Source: Dolomitihabitans soli (GTDB taxonomy: Bacteria; Actinomycetota; Actinomycetes; Streptosporangiales; Streptosporangiaceae). From it: 64,000 bases of DNA. Below the pieces are notes generated by a model. It was given only the letters and a program-made list of their open reading frames with translations, had not been told where the DNA came from and did not search any database. The position numbers and the translations under genes were made by a program. The DNA lies in contig NZ_JAKNTW010000013.1 of the NCBI RefSeq assembly GCF_022213955.1, positions 186,001-250,000 on the forward strand. The letters are read 5' to 3'. Position 1 is the stretch's first letter. Every line of letters begins with the position of its first letter. Of the stretch, positions 45,505-53,801 are shown one piece after another.

Positions 45505-46659
45505 ATGCGTGCGCCCTCGGGATACCTTCTTGCCGCGCGCTACCGGCTATCGGAGCCTGTTGGACGTGGCGGCATGGGCACCGTTTGGCGCGCACGCGAC
45601 GAGCTTCTCGACCGTCAGGTGGCTGTCAAGGAGGTGCGTCTCCCGCTGGTCCTCGACGAGGATCTGCGAGAGGAGTTGTGCGCGCGCACCGAACGAGAGG
45701 GCCGGGCGACCGCGATGGTCGCCCATCCCTCGGTGATCACCGTCTTCGACGTGGTCACCGAGGACGACCGGCCGTGGATCGTGATGGAGCTGCTCCAGGC
45801 GAGATCGCTGGAGCAGCTCATTCGCGAGGAGGGGCCGCTGCCGCCTCGCAAGGTCGCCGAGATCGGCAGGCAGGTCCTCGGCGCGCTGCGGGCCGTACAC
45901 GCGAAGGGCATCCTGCACCGCGACGTCAAGCCGAGCAACGTGCTGGTGACCCACGACCGGGCGGTGCTGACCGACTTCGGGCTGGCCGCGCTCGAAGGGG
46001 ACGCGTCGATCACCCAGGCGGGCATCGTGCTCGGGTCGGCCGGATACATCGCCCCCGAGCGGGTGCTGGGCGCCAAGGCGAGCCCTTCCGGCGACCTGTG
46101 GTCGCTCGGCGCGACCCTCTACACCGCCGTCGAGGGCAAGGGCCTGCACGGCCGCCGTACGGCTGCCGCCGCGCTCGCGGCGCTGACCAGCGGTGAGCCG
46201 ATCCCGATGGAACGGGCGGGCCCGCTGGCCCCGGTGCTGTCCGGTCTGCTGCGGATCGCCCCCGATGCCCGGCTCGACGCCGCCAGGGCCTCGCTGATGC
46301 TCGCCAGGGTGGCCGCAGGCGGTTCGGCGGAGGAGCCGCTGGCCCAGGCGGCGCGCAAGTCGGTGCGCAACTCCACGCAGATCCCGGTGCCGAGCTTCGC
46401 GCGGCGGCCCGCCCATCGCGGGCTGCACCGCGCCGAGGCCAGGCAGCAGCAGACGGTGGTGGCCCGGCCGATCCAGGCCACGATGCCGCCGCCGCCGATC
46501 CCCGCGCCTCGCGGGCATCGCCGGCCGAGCGAGGGGGTGCACCGCAAACCGGTCGACATTCGCCCGGCCCCTCGCCCGCTCATCCTTCGTATGTCAACAT
46601 TTATCCGACTGGTACTACCTCGTCGGTTGTGGCCCAGAGAGCTCCGCAAGCGAGGCTAA
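45505..46659 (+). CDS. Ser/Thr protein kinase, soluble or peripheral
   Basis: 384 residues. The kinase domain covers about 12-270: glycine loop GRGGMG (20-25), Lys42, catalytic HRD (D140), DFG (D157) and APE in YIAPERV, all intact. The C-terminal 110 residues are basic and Pro-rich, ending in an amphipathic segment (RMSTFIRLVLPRRLW) rather than a clear membrane helix, so it may attach peripherally to the membrane. No sensor domain is present. It is followed 36 bases downstream by a second, closely similar kinase. Confidence 0.93.
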   Translation: MRAPSGYLLAARYRLSEPVGRGGMGTVWRARDELLDRQVAVKEVRLPLVLDEDLREELCARTEREGRATAMVAHPSVITVFDVVTEDDRPWIVMELLQARSLEQLIREEGPLPPRKVAEIGRQVLGALRAVHAKGILHRDVKPSNVLVTHDRAVLTDFGLAALEGDASITQAGIVLGSAGYIAPERVLGAKASPSGDLWSLGATLYTAVEGKGLHGRRTAAAALAALTSGEPIPMERAGPLAPVLSGLLRIAPDARLDAARASLMLARVAAGGSAEEPLAQAARKSVRNSTQIPVPSFARRPAHRGLHRAEARQQQTVVARPIQATMPPPPIPAPRGHRRPSEGVHRKPVDIRPAPRPLILRMSTFIRLVLPRRLWPRELRKRG

Positions 46660-46682
46660 AGCGCTTCTTAACCCAGAATGGC

Positions 46683-46688
46683 TATCGT
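46683..46688 (+). promoter_or_regulatory. Leaderless-type -10 box (TATCGT) of the second Ser/Thr kinase
   Basis: TATCGT ends six bases before ATG 46695, suggesting that this kinase is transcribed independently of the first. Confidence 0.45.
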
Positions 46689-46694
46689 CTACAC

Positions 46695-48365
46695 ATGCCG
46701 GAACCGCACACGCGCCTGCTCGCCGATCGCTACGAGCTGATCACCCCCATCGGCCGGGGCACCATGGGCACCGTTTGGCGCGCCCACGACCGCTCCCTCG
46801 GCCGCGAGGTCGCGGTGAAGGAGATCCGCCAGGAGCCGGGGCTCGGCGAGGAGCAGCGCGCGGAGCTCAGGGCACGCATGATCCGCGAGGGGCGTACGGC
46901 CGCCCGGATCAACCACCCCTCCGTGGCCGTCGTCTACGACGCGATCGAGGACTCCGGCAGGCCGTGGATCATCATGGAGCTGGTCGACGCGCGGTCCCTG
47001 GAGCAGGTGATCGACGAGGAGGGCCCGCTGCCGGCCCGGCTGGTCGCCGAGATCGGCTCCGACCTGCTGGGCGCGCTCCGGGCCGCGCACTCGCAGGGCA
47101 TCCTGCACCGCGACGTCAAGCCGGGCAACGTGCTGCTCACCGAGACCGGCCGCGTCGTGCTGACCGACTTCGGCATCGCGAAGGCCGTGGGCGACGCCAA
47201 CCTCACCAAGACCGGCATGGTGATCGGCTCCCCCGGCTACACCGCCCCCGAACGCGCGCGCGGCGACCACACCGGGCCCGAGTCCGACCTGTGGTCCCTG
47301 GGCGCCACGCTGTACTTCGCGGTCGAGGGCAGGCCCGCCTACGAACGTTCCAGCGTGGCCGAGACCCTGGCCGCGCTGATGACCGAGAGCGCCGACGCGC
47401 CGACCCAGGCCGGGCCGCTGCGCCCGGTGCTCGAAGCGCTGCTGGAGAAGGACCACACCGTACGGCTGTCGCCGTCGAAGGCCGCCGCCATGCTGCGCGC
47501 GGTCGCGGACACACCGTCCTCCGAACCGGTGGAGATCCCCGAGGACGAACCGGAACCCAGACCGGCTCCCGGGCGGGTCCAGCGGCCCGCTCTGGGTCCG
47601 GGTCAGTCTCAGCGACCTGCGCAGCGACCCGGCCCGGGTCCGGCTCCCCGGCCCGCCGGGCAGGAGTTCGATCCGAACAAGACGATCGCCGTCAGACGCC
47701 CCAAGGCCACCCCGGCCCCCAAACGCCCGCCGATCACCCCGTCCGGTACGGCGTCGCCTGACGGGCAGCCGACGTCCGGCCCGCGGGGCGGCGTCCCCGG
47801 CGCGGCCATCCCACCGGGCAGCAGCGTCCCCGGCTCCGCCGGACCACGGGACCGCACCGGCCCGCCTGCCGGCCCCGGCGCCCCCCGTCCCCCCGTGCCC
47901 CCCGCCCGGCGCCCGTCCGGCCCGCCCCTGCAGCCCGGCCAGCGCCCGCCAGGCAGCCCTCCGCCGTCCTCCGCCGCCCCCAACCAGTACGGGCAGCAGG
48001 CACCCCGCCACCCCGCCTCAGGACTGCCGATGGGCGGCTGGCAGCCGGGCACCGGACCGCAGCAGGGACCGCCCACGCCGTACGGCACGCAGCCCAACCC
48101 GGCGGTCGCGGGACCGCCCGCCTCGTCCTACCCCGGGATCCCCGTGGCGGGTGTGCCCGGCTCCGGCCCGCCGGGACCGGTGCCGCCCGCGCCCCCGGGG
48201 AACTCCTCGAAGGGACTGGGCACCGACCTGTTCGCGATCGCCGGGCCGTCCCGGCCGGAACCTGCCCAGCGCGGCAACCGGGCGGGCATCTTCGCCCTGG
48301 TGTGCCTGGCCGTACTGGCCATCGCCGTGATCATCATCCTGGTCACCTCCACTTTCAGCGGGTGA
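46695..48365 (+). CDS. Membrane-anchored Ser/Thr protein kinase
   Basis: 556 residues. The kinase domain (about 12-270) has GRGTMG, Lys42, HRD (D140), DFG (D158) and APE in YTAPERA. A Pro/Gly-rich linker of about 250 residues leads to a C-terminal membrane helix (about 531-552) with only a few residues beyond it, so there is no extracellular sensor. ATG 46695 is preferred over the in-frame 46629 because of the TATCGT box and the kinase N-terminus. Catalytic regions of the two tandem kinases align closely from residue 12 on, which indicates gene duplication. Confidence 0.93.
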   Translation: MPEPHTRLLADRYELITPIGRGTMGTVWRAHDRSLGREVAVKEIRQEPGLGEEQRAELRARMIREGRTAARINHPSVAVVYDAIEDSGRPWIIMELVDARSLEQVIDEEGPLPARLVAEIGSDLLGALRAAHSQGILHRDVKPGNVLLTETGRVVLTDFGIAKAVGDANLTKTGMVIGSPGYTAPERARGDHTGPESDLWSLGATLYFAVEGRPAYERSSVAETLAALMTESADAPTQAGPLRPVLEALLEKDHTVRLSPSKAAAMLRAVADTPSSEPVEIPEDEPEPRPAPGRVQRPALGPGQSQRPAQRPGPGPAPRPAGQEFDPNKTIAVRRPKATPAPKRPPITPSGTASPDGQPTSGPRGGVPGAAIPPGSSVPGSAGPRDRTGPPAGPGAPRPPVPPARRPSGPPLQPGQRPPGSPPPSSAAPNQYGQQAPRHPASGLPMGGWQPGTGPQQGPPTPYGTQPNPAVAGPPASSYPGIPVAGVPGSGPPGPVPPAPPGNSSKGLGTDLFAIAGPSRPEPAQRGNRAGIFALVCLAVLAIAVIIILVTSTFSG

Positions 48366-48464
48366 GCCGGGCGCGGGCCGACGGCCTGCCTGCTTCGGGG
48401 ACGCGCGGCCTGGCGGGCTGAGCCACGCGCCGCGTCTCCGGGCGCGCGGGGCAGACTGGGAGGC

Positions 48465-49862
48465 ATGAGCGAGTTTCGGATCGAGCACGACTCGATGGGT
48501 GAGGTACACGTCCCCGCGGCGGCCAGGTGGCGAGCCCAGACCCAGCGGGCAGTGGAGAACTTCCCCATCTCGGGCGGAGGGCTTGAACCCGCCCATATCG
48601 CGGCGCTGGGCCTGATCAAGGCGGTCGCCGCCGAGGTGAACGGCGAGCTGGGCGTGATCCCGAAGGAGCTGGCCGAGGCCATCGCGCAGGCCGCGACCGA
48701 TGTGGCGGAGAACGAGTGGGACGCCGAGTTCCCCATCGACGTCTTCCAGACCGGTTCCGGCACCTCCTCCAACATGAACGCCAACGAGGTGATCGCCTCG
48801 CTGGCCGAGGCCCGGCTGGGCCGTCCCGTCCACCCGAACGACCACGTCAACGCCTCGCAGTCGTCCAACGACGTCTTCCCCACGTCCATCCACGTGGCCG
48901 CCTCGACGGAGACGGTGTTCCACCTGATCCCGTCCCTCGAACACCTGGCGACGTCGCTGCGCGCCAAGTCGATCGAGTTCAGGGGGGTGGTCAAGTCGGG
49001 GCGCACCCATCTGATGGACGCCACCCCGGTGACCCTCGGCCAGGAGTTCGCCGGTTACGCCACGCAGATCGAGAACGCCGTGACGCGGGTCAACTCGGCG
49101 CTCACCAGGGTCACCGAGCTGCCGCTCGGCGGCACGGCGGTCGGCACCGGGATCAACACGCCGCCGGGGTTCGCCCGGCGGGTCATCGCGGGGTTGCGCG
49201 AGACCACCGGGCTGCCGTTCACCGAGGCGCCCGACCACTTCGAGGCACAGGGTGCGCAGGACTCGATCGTCGAGCTGTCCGGCCAGCTCAGAGTGACCGC
49301 GGTGAGCCTCAACAAGATCTGCAACGACCTGCGCTGGATGGGCTCGGGACCGCGTGCGGGACTCGGCGAGATCAACCTGCCCGACCTGCAGCCGGGCTCC
49401 TCGATCATGCCCGGCAAGGTGAACCCGGTGGTCCCCGAGGCCGTCTGCATGGTCAGCGCGCAGGTCATCGGCAACGACGCGGCGATCACGTTCGCGGGCG
49501 CCGCGGGCACTTTCGAGCTCAACGTGATGCTGCCGGTGCTCGCCAGGAACATCCTGGAGTCGATCCGGCTGCTGGCCAACGCCTCCCGGCTGCTGGCCGA
49601 CCGGTGCGTGCACGGCATCACGGCCAACGTCGAGCGTTGCCTGGAGTACGCGGAGTCCTCGCCCTCGATCGTCACGCCGCTCAACACCCACGTCGGCTAC
49701 GAGGAGGCCGCGAAGATCGCCAAGCAGGCGCTGGCCGAGCGGCAGACCATCAGGCAGGTCGTCGTCGACCGGGGCCATGTGGCGAAGGGCACCCTCACCG
49801 AGGAGCAACTCGACGCCATTCTCGACGTGTTGTCGATGACCCGGCCGCCGCGCGAGGACTGA
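48465..49862 (+). CDS. fumC: Fumarate hydratase class II
   Basis: A 465-residue aspartase/fumarase superfamily member. The N-terminal region is [20 protein letters not shown], the substrate site includes [14 protein letters not shown] and [12 protein letters not shown], and the catalytic loop signature is [11 protein letters not shown]. It is oxygen-stable and iron-free, complementing the class I enzyme encoded at 40573. ATG 48465 lies directly after GGGAGG. A strong hairpin follows at 49886-49917. Confidence 0.96.
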   Translation: MSEFRIEHDSMGEVHVPAAARWRAQTQRAVENFPISGGGLEPAHIAALGLIKAVAAEVNGELGVIPKELAEAIAQAATDVAENEWDAEFPIDVFQTGSGTSSNMNANEVIASLAEARLGRPVHPNDHVNASQSSNDVFPTSIHVAASTETVFHLIPSLEHLATSLRAKSIEFRGVVKSGRTHLMDATPVTLGQEFAGYATQIENAVTRVNSALTRVTELPLGGTAVGTGINTPPGFARRVIAGLRETTGLPFTEAPDHFEAQGAQDSIVELSGQLRVTAVSLNKICNDLRWMGSGPRAGLGEINLPDLQPGSSIMPGKVNPVVPEAVCMVSAQVIGNDAAITFAGAAGTFELNVMLPVLARNILESIRLLANASRLLADRCVHGITANVERCLEYAESSPSIVTPLNTHVGYEEAAKIAKQALAERQTIRQVVVDRGHVAKGTLTEEQLDAILDVLSMTRPPRED

Positions 49863-49885
49863 TCCACACAACAGCCGCCGAGAGT

Positions 49886-49917
49886 ATGTCGGCCACCCCC
49901 ATGGGCGCGGCCGACAT
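49886..49917 (+). terminator. Hairpin after fumC (9-bp perfect stem)
   Basis: ATGTCGGCC (49886-49894) pairs perfectly with GGCCGACAT (49909-49917) around a 14-base loop that itself contains CCCATGGG. It starts 23 bases after the fumC stop and has no U tract, as is common for actinobacterial terminators. It could also be an operator for the following SDR gene. Confidence 0.5.
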
Positions 49918-49926
49918 GGGTGCCTA

Positions 49927-50982
49927 GTGTCGGCGAACATGACGGCTGATCTGTCGGGGGGCGCTTCCGTGGCACGCGAACCGGCCGGGCACACGACCGC
50001 GGTGACGAACGACGCACCCCCCGCGCACGGACCGTCCGCACCGCCGGGCGGCCCGCTCGGAGGGCACGGACCGGCCGCGCGGACGGCCGCGGTGACGAGC
50101 ACACACGAACCGGCCGCGCGGACAGCCGCGGTGACGAGCACACATGAACCCGCCGCGCGTACGACCGCTGTGACGAGCACACACGAACCCGCCGCGCGTA
50201 CGGCCGCGGTGACGAGCGGCGCTCTGGTGGCGCGTGAGCTGGCCGGGCGCACGGCCGTGGTGACGGGTGGCGGCAGCGGCATCGGGCGCGCCTGCGCGTA
50301 CCGGCTCGCCGCCGCCGGGGCGCACGTGATCGTGGTCGACCTGTACGGCGAGGCGGCGGCCAAGGTGGCGACGGAGATCGGCGGCACCCCGGTGGCCGCC
50401 GATCTGGCCGATCCCGGGTTCCTCGACGCGATACCGGACCTCGCGTCCGTCGACATCGTGGTCAACAACGCGGGATTCCAGCACGTGGCGCCGATCGAGA
50501 CGTTCCCGCCCGAGGTGTTCAGCCGGATCATGAAGGTGATGGTGGAGGCCCCGTTCCTGCTGGTGAGGGCCGTACTGCCGGGGATGTACGAGCGGGGATG
50601 GGGACGGGTGGTCAACATGTCCTCGGTGCACGGACTGCGAGCCTCGCCGTACAAATCCGCTTATGTCACTGCGAAGCATGCACTGGAAGGGTTGTCCAAG
50701 GTCATCGCGCTGGAAGGCGCTCCGCACGGGGTGACCTCCACCTGTGTCAACCCCGCCTATGTGCGCACCCCACTGGTCGAGGCCCAGATCTCGGCGCAGT
50801 CCGCCTCACACGGCGTCGAGCCGGACGAGGTGATCGAGCACATCATGCTGGCCCCGGCCGCGATCAAGCGGCTGGTCGAACCCGAGGAGGTGGCCGAGTT
50901 GGTGGCTTTCGTCTGCGGACCGCACGGCTCGTTCGTCACCGGAGTGTCGTTACCGGTGGACGGGGGCTGGACGGCACGCTGA
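49927..50982 (+). CDS. 3-hydroxybutyrate-dehydrogenase-like SDR with repeat-built N-terminal extension
   Basis: 351 residues from GTG 49927. The catalytic SDR starts near residue 100: cofactor motif TGGGSGIG, NNAG, catalytic Ser in MSSVHG, YKSAYVTAKH with the Tyr/Lys pair, and VNPAYVRTPLVE, typical of D-3-hydroxybutyrate dehydrogenases. The first ~98 residues are not part of any SDR: they contain about four 13-residue units (EPAARTAAVTSTH type) that resemble the first strand of the SDR itself (ELAGRTAVVTGG). The true translation start could be one of several GTGs within the repeat. The PucR-type regulator gene follows 3 bases downstream. Confidence 0.85.
   Translation: MSANMTADLSGGASVAREPAGHTTAVTNDAPPAHGPSAPPGGPLGGHGPAARTAAVTSTHEPAARTAAVTSTHEPAARTTAVTSTHEPAARTAAVTSGALVARELAGRTAVVTGGGSGIGRACAYRLAAAGAHVIVVDLYGEAAAKVATEIGGTPVAADLADPGFLDAIPDLASVDIVVNNAGFQHVAPIETFPPEVFSRIMKVMVEAPFLLVRAVLPGMYERGWGRVVNMSSVHGLRASPYKSAYVTAKHALEGLSKVIALEGAPHGVTSTCVNPAYVRTPLVEAQISAQSASHGVEPDEVIEHIMLAPAAIKRLVEPEEVAELVAFVCGPHGSFVTGVSLPVDGGWTAR
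50068..50220 (+). repeat. 39-bp tandem repeats (about four units) at the 5' end of the SDR gene
   Basis: Units begin at 50068, 50107, 50146 and 50185 and encode GPAARTAAVTSTH, EPAARTAAVTSTH, EPAARTTAVTSTH and a last copy ending in SG. They stay in frame and differ by a few substitutions, and flow into the related native segment ARELAGRTAVVTG. Confidence 0.85.
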
Positions 50983-50985
50983 AGA

Positions 50986-52869
50986 ATGGACGCCATGGAC
51001 ACCCGCGTCTACCTTGAGCTTCTGGCCAGGGACGCCTCCGCGGTCGAGTTCGAGGGCCCGGTGCTGCAGGCGCGCGCGGCGGGCGCGGACCCGGCGGTGA
51101 TGGAGGAGCTGGAGCAGGCCAAGGTCGCCGCGCTCAAGGTGCGCGCGCTGCTGCGGCGCAGGGCGCGCCGGGAAGCCGAGCTGTCGGCGCTGTTCGACAC
51201 CGCGAGCGACCTGGCGGCGCTGCGCGACCTCGACGCGGTGCTGGCGGCGATCGTGCACCGGGCACGGCAACTCCTCGGCACCGACACCGCCTACCTGACC
51301 CTGCACGACGTGGAGCGCGGCGACACCTACATGCGGGTGACCGACGGCACGATCTCGGCCAGGTTCCGGGCGTTGCGGCTGCCGATGGGCGCGGGGCTGG
51401 GCGGGCTGGTGGCGCAGTCCTCCACGCCCTACTCCACACCTGACTACTTCGCCGACGAGCGCTTCCGCCACAAGACCGACATCGACGCGGCCGTGGAGGA
51501 GGAAGGGCTGGTCGCGATCCTCGGCGTGCCGCTCAAGCTGGGCGCCCGGGTGATCGGCGTGCTGCTCGCGGCCGACCGCAGCGCCCGGCCGTTCCTGCAG
51601 GAGGAGGTCGCGCTGCTGGCGTCGCTGGCCGCGCACGCCGCGGTCGCCATCGACAACGCCCGGCTGCTCCAGGAGACCCGGGCCGCGCTCGCCGAGCTGA
51701 GCGAGGCCAACCGGACCGTCAGCGCGCACAGCGCGGCCGTGGAGCGCGCCGCGCTGGCCCACGACCGCATGACGGGCCTGGTGCTGCGCGGCGGCGGGGT
51801 CGAGGACGTGGCGGCGGTGGTCACCGAGGTGCTCGGCGGCACCCTGGCGGTCCTCGACGACACCGGCCGGCCGCTGCTCGGCGACGTCGGGAAGCTCGAC
51901 GCGGGCATCTTCGACGCCGCCCAGTCCTCCCGCGCGCTCGGCCGTACCGTCAGGCGCGGCAATCTGCTCGTCGCGTCCGTGGACGTCGGCGCCGAGCCGC
52001 TCTGCACGCTGGTGCTGCGCGCCGAGGACCAGGTCGCGGACACCGACCAGCGCATCCTGGAACGGGCGGCGCTGGTCACCGCGCTGCTGCTGTTGTTCCG
52101 GCGGAGCGTGGCCGAGGCCGAGGGCCGGGTCAGGGGCGAACTGCTCGACGACCTGATCTCCCGGCCGATCGGCGACCCCGAGGCGCTGGCCGAGCGGGCC
52201 CGCAGGGTCGGCGTCGACCTGGACGCCCCGCACATCGTCGTCGTGGCCAGGCACGGCGGACACCGCGACCGCGCCTCGTTCTGGGCCTCCTCGCAGGCCA
52301 CCCTCGCGCACGGGCTGGCGGCGGGCCGGGGCGACGAGACCGTGCTGCTGCTCCCCGGCGAGGCGGCGGGCCCGCTGGCGCGCAAGGTGGCGGCCGAACT
52401 GACCACCTCGCTGGGCAGCACCGCCACGGTGGGCGCTAGCGGTCCGGTGCGCGGACCCGACGGGGTCGCCGCCGCCCACCGCGAGGCGCAGCGCTGCGCC
52501 GACGCCCTCGCCGCGCTCGGCCGGACCGGTGACGGCGCGAGCGCGGCCGAGCTGGGCTTCGTCGGCCTCCTCGTCGGCGACGGGCGCGACGTGGGCGGCT
52601 TCCTCGGCGCGACCCTCGGCCCCGTCCTCGACTACGACACCCGGCGCGGGACCGCCCTGGTGCAGACCCTGCGCGCGTACTTCGGCTCGGGCGGCTCACT
52701 GTCCCGTACGGCGGAGTCCCTGCACATCCACGTCAACACGGTCACCCAGCGGCTCGATCGCGTGGGCCAGCTCCTGGGGGCCGACTGGCAGGCCCCCGAC
52801 CGCGCCCTGGAGATCCAGCTCGCCCTCCGCCTGAACCGCCTCGCCGACCGAACCAAACCGCCGACGTGA
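50986..52869 (+). CDS. GAF-domain PucR/CdaR-family transcriptional regulator
   Basis: 627 residues. A helical N-terminus (about 1-75) is followed by a GAF domain (about 75-230: GTDTAYLTLHDVERGDTYM, ILGVPLKLGARVIGVLLAADR in outline), a linker helix with a second sensor-like region (about 250-390), a GGDEF-like degenerate region, and the PucR C-terminal HTH_30 (about 560-615: LRAYFGSGGSLSRTAESLHIHVNTV in outline). It probably activates the upstream SDR in response to a small ligand. ATG 50986 lies 3 bases after the SDR stop; an in-frame ATG at 50995 is the alternative. A GC hairpin follows at 52913-52932. Confidence 0.87.
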   Translation: MDAMDTRVYLELLARDASAVEFEGPVLQARAAGADPAVMEELEQAKVAALKVRALLRRRARREAELSALFDTASDLAALRDLDAVLAAIVHRARQLLGTDTAYLTLHDVERGDTYMRVTDGTISARFRALRLPMGAGLGGLVAQSSTPYSTPDYFADERFRHKTDIDAAVEEEGLVAILGVPLKLGARVIGVLLAADRSARPFLQEEVALLASLAAHAAVAIDNARLLQETRAALAELSEANRTVSAHSAAVERAALAHDRMTGLVLRGGGVEDVAAVVTEVLGGTLAVLDDTGRPLLGDVGKLDAGIFDAAQSSRALGRTVRRGNLLVASVDVGAEPLCTLVLRAEDQVADTDQRILERAALVTALLLLFRRSVAEAEGRVRGELLDDLISRPIGDPEALAERARRVGVDLDAPHIVVVARHGGHRDRASFWASSQATLAHGLAAGRGDETVLLLPGEAAGPLARKVAAELTTSLGSTATVGASGPVRGPDGVAAAHREAQRCADALAALGRTGDGASAAELGFVGLLVGDGRDVGGFLGATLGPVLDYDTRRGTALVQTLRAYFGSGGSLSRTAESLHIHVNTVTQRLDRVGQLLGADWQAPDRALEIQLALRLNRLADRTKPPT

Positions 52870-52912
52870 GAGTGAACCTGATCAACGACGGGTCGCGGCT
52901 CGCGGATCGGAT

Positions 52913-52932
52913 GCGGCTCCACCCGGAGCCGC
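52913..52932 (+). terminator. Hairpin GCGGCTCC-ACCC-GGAGCCGC after the PucR-type gene
   Basis: A perfect 8-bp stem with a 4-base loop, 43 bases beyond the stop at 52869 and before the convergent acetyltransferase gene. No T-run follows. Probable bidirectional terminator. Confidence 0.55.
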
Positions 52933-52998
52933 TCGAACGTCGATGACACAAGCTCAAGGTTCGCCGCCACAGGACGGCTGACCGACGAACGCTGCCGG

Positions 52999-53601
52999 CT
53001 ACTGACTGGCGGTACGTGTTGCGAGGTCTTCGTCCGTGATGGAGCGGAGCACACGGCAAGGAGCTCCGACCGCGACGGTCATGGGGGGAATACTGCGGCT
53101 GACGACGCTGCCGGCGCCGATGACCGATCCGAATCCGATACGGACGCCCGGGAGGACGACCACGTTGCTGCCGATCCAGACCTTGTCCTCGATCACGATT
53201 GGTTCCGAGAACCGCCCGAAGTCCACGCGCCGCGAGGGATGCACCGGGTGTCCCGTCGTGGTGAGTGTCACGCTGGGTGCGATCATGACGCCATTGCCTA
53301 TGCGGATGTCCACGTCATCGACCAACGTGAGGTTCACGTTCCCGAAGAAGTCATCACCGACGTAGACGTTGCTTCCGAACCCGGCGTGAAACGGCGGAAG
53401 CAGCACCGTGCGTTCGCCGACTCCTCCGAAGATCGCAACGAGCAGCGATCGACGCCTTTCCGTCTCGCTCGGTGGTGTGTGGTTGTACTCGAAGATCTGC
53501 TCGGTACGGCGTCGAGGGGCCTGGAAGGCTGCTTCCGACTCGGTATAGACAAGCCCCTTACCGATCCGGGCCAGGACTTCTTCCTCATGACCTTGCGACA
53601 C
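52999..53601 (-). CDS. Maltose/galactoside O-acetyltransferase-like hexapeptide protein
   Basis: 200 residues. The N-terminal maltose-acetyltransferase helix region (RTEQIFEYNHTPPSETERR in outline) is followed by a left-handed beta-helix of hexapeptide repeats (VYVGDDFFGNVNLTLVDDV, IRIGNGVMIAPSVTL, VWIGSNVVVLPGV, VIGAGSVVSRSI). The catalytic His is in TTTGHPVHPSRR. It transfers acetyl from acetyl-CoA to a sugar hydroxyl. GTG 53601. Monocistronic on the minus strand; a 68-bp dispersed repeat lies upstream at 53681-53748. Confidence 0.92.
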   Translation of the reverse strand: MSQGHEEEVLARIGKGLVYTESEAAFQAPRRRTEQIFEYNHTPPSETERRRSLLVAIFGGVGERTVLLPPFHAGFGSNVYVGDDFFGNVNLTLVDDVDIRIGNGVMIAPSVTLTTTGHPVHPSRRVDFGRFSEPIVIEDKVWIGSNVVVLPGVRIGFGSVIGAGSVVSRSIPPMTVAVGAPCRVLRSITDEDLATRTASQ

Positions 53602-53680
53602 AGCAGTGCACTCCGTTCATCCAACCCACAAATCCGCTCCCCCTCGACCCTGCACGTCCGAAGCCTATGTGCGCCGCGAC

Positions 53681-53748
53681 CCGAGAAGCGTCGGCCCAGC
53701 AGGCCCGGCCCGCCAACGGCGCGGGGCAGCCGAGGCGGCATGCCGTAC
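53681..53748 (-). repeat. Copy A of a 68-bp intergenic element
   Basis: It aligns without gaps to 60569-60636, with 55 of 68 positions identical by eye. Both copies start CCGAGAAGCGT and end GGCATGCCGTAC, and both carry a GGCC/GGCC-type hairpin whose arms differ between copies. On the minus strand copy A lies 53 bases beyond the S41 peptidase stop. Confidence 0.75.
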
Positions 53749-53801
53749 GCCAGATCCGGCAGGCCGTGCCTGGAGGTCGAAGATCGTCCGCTGCTCGGAG
53801 G

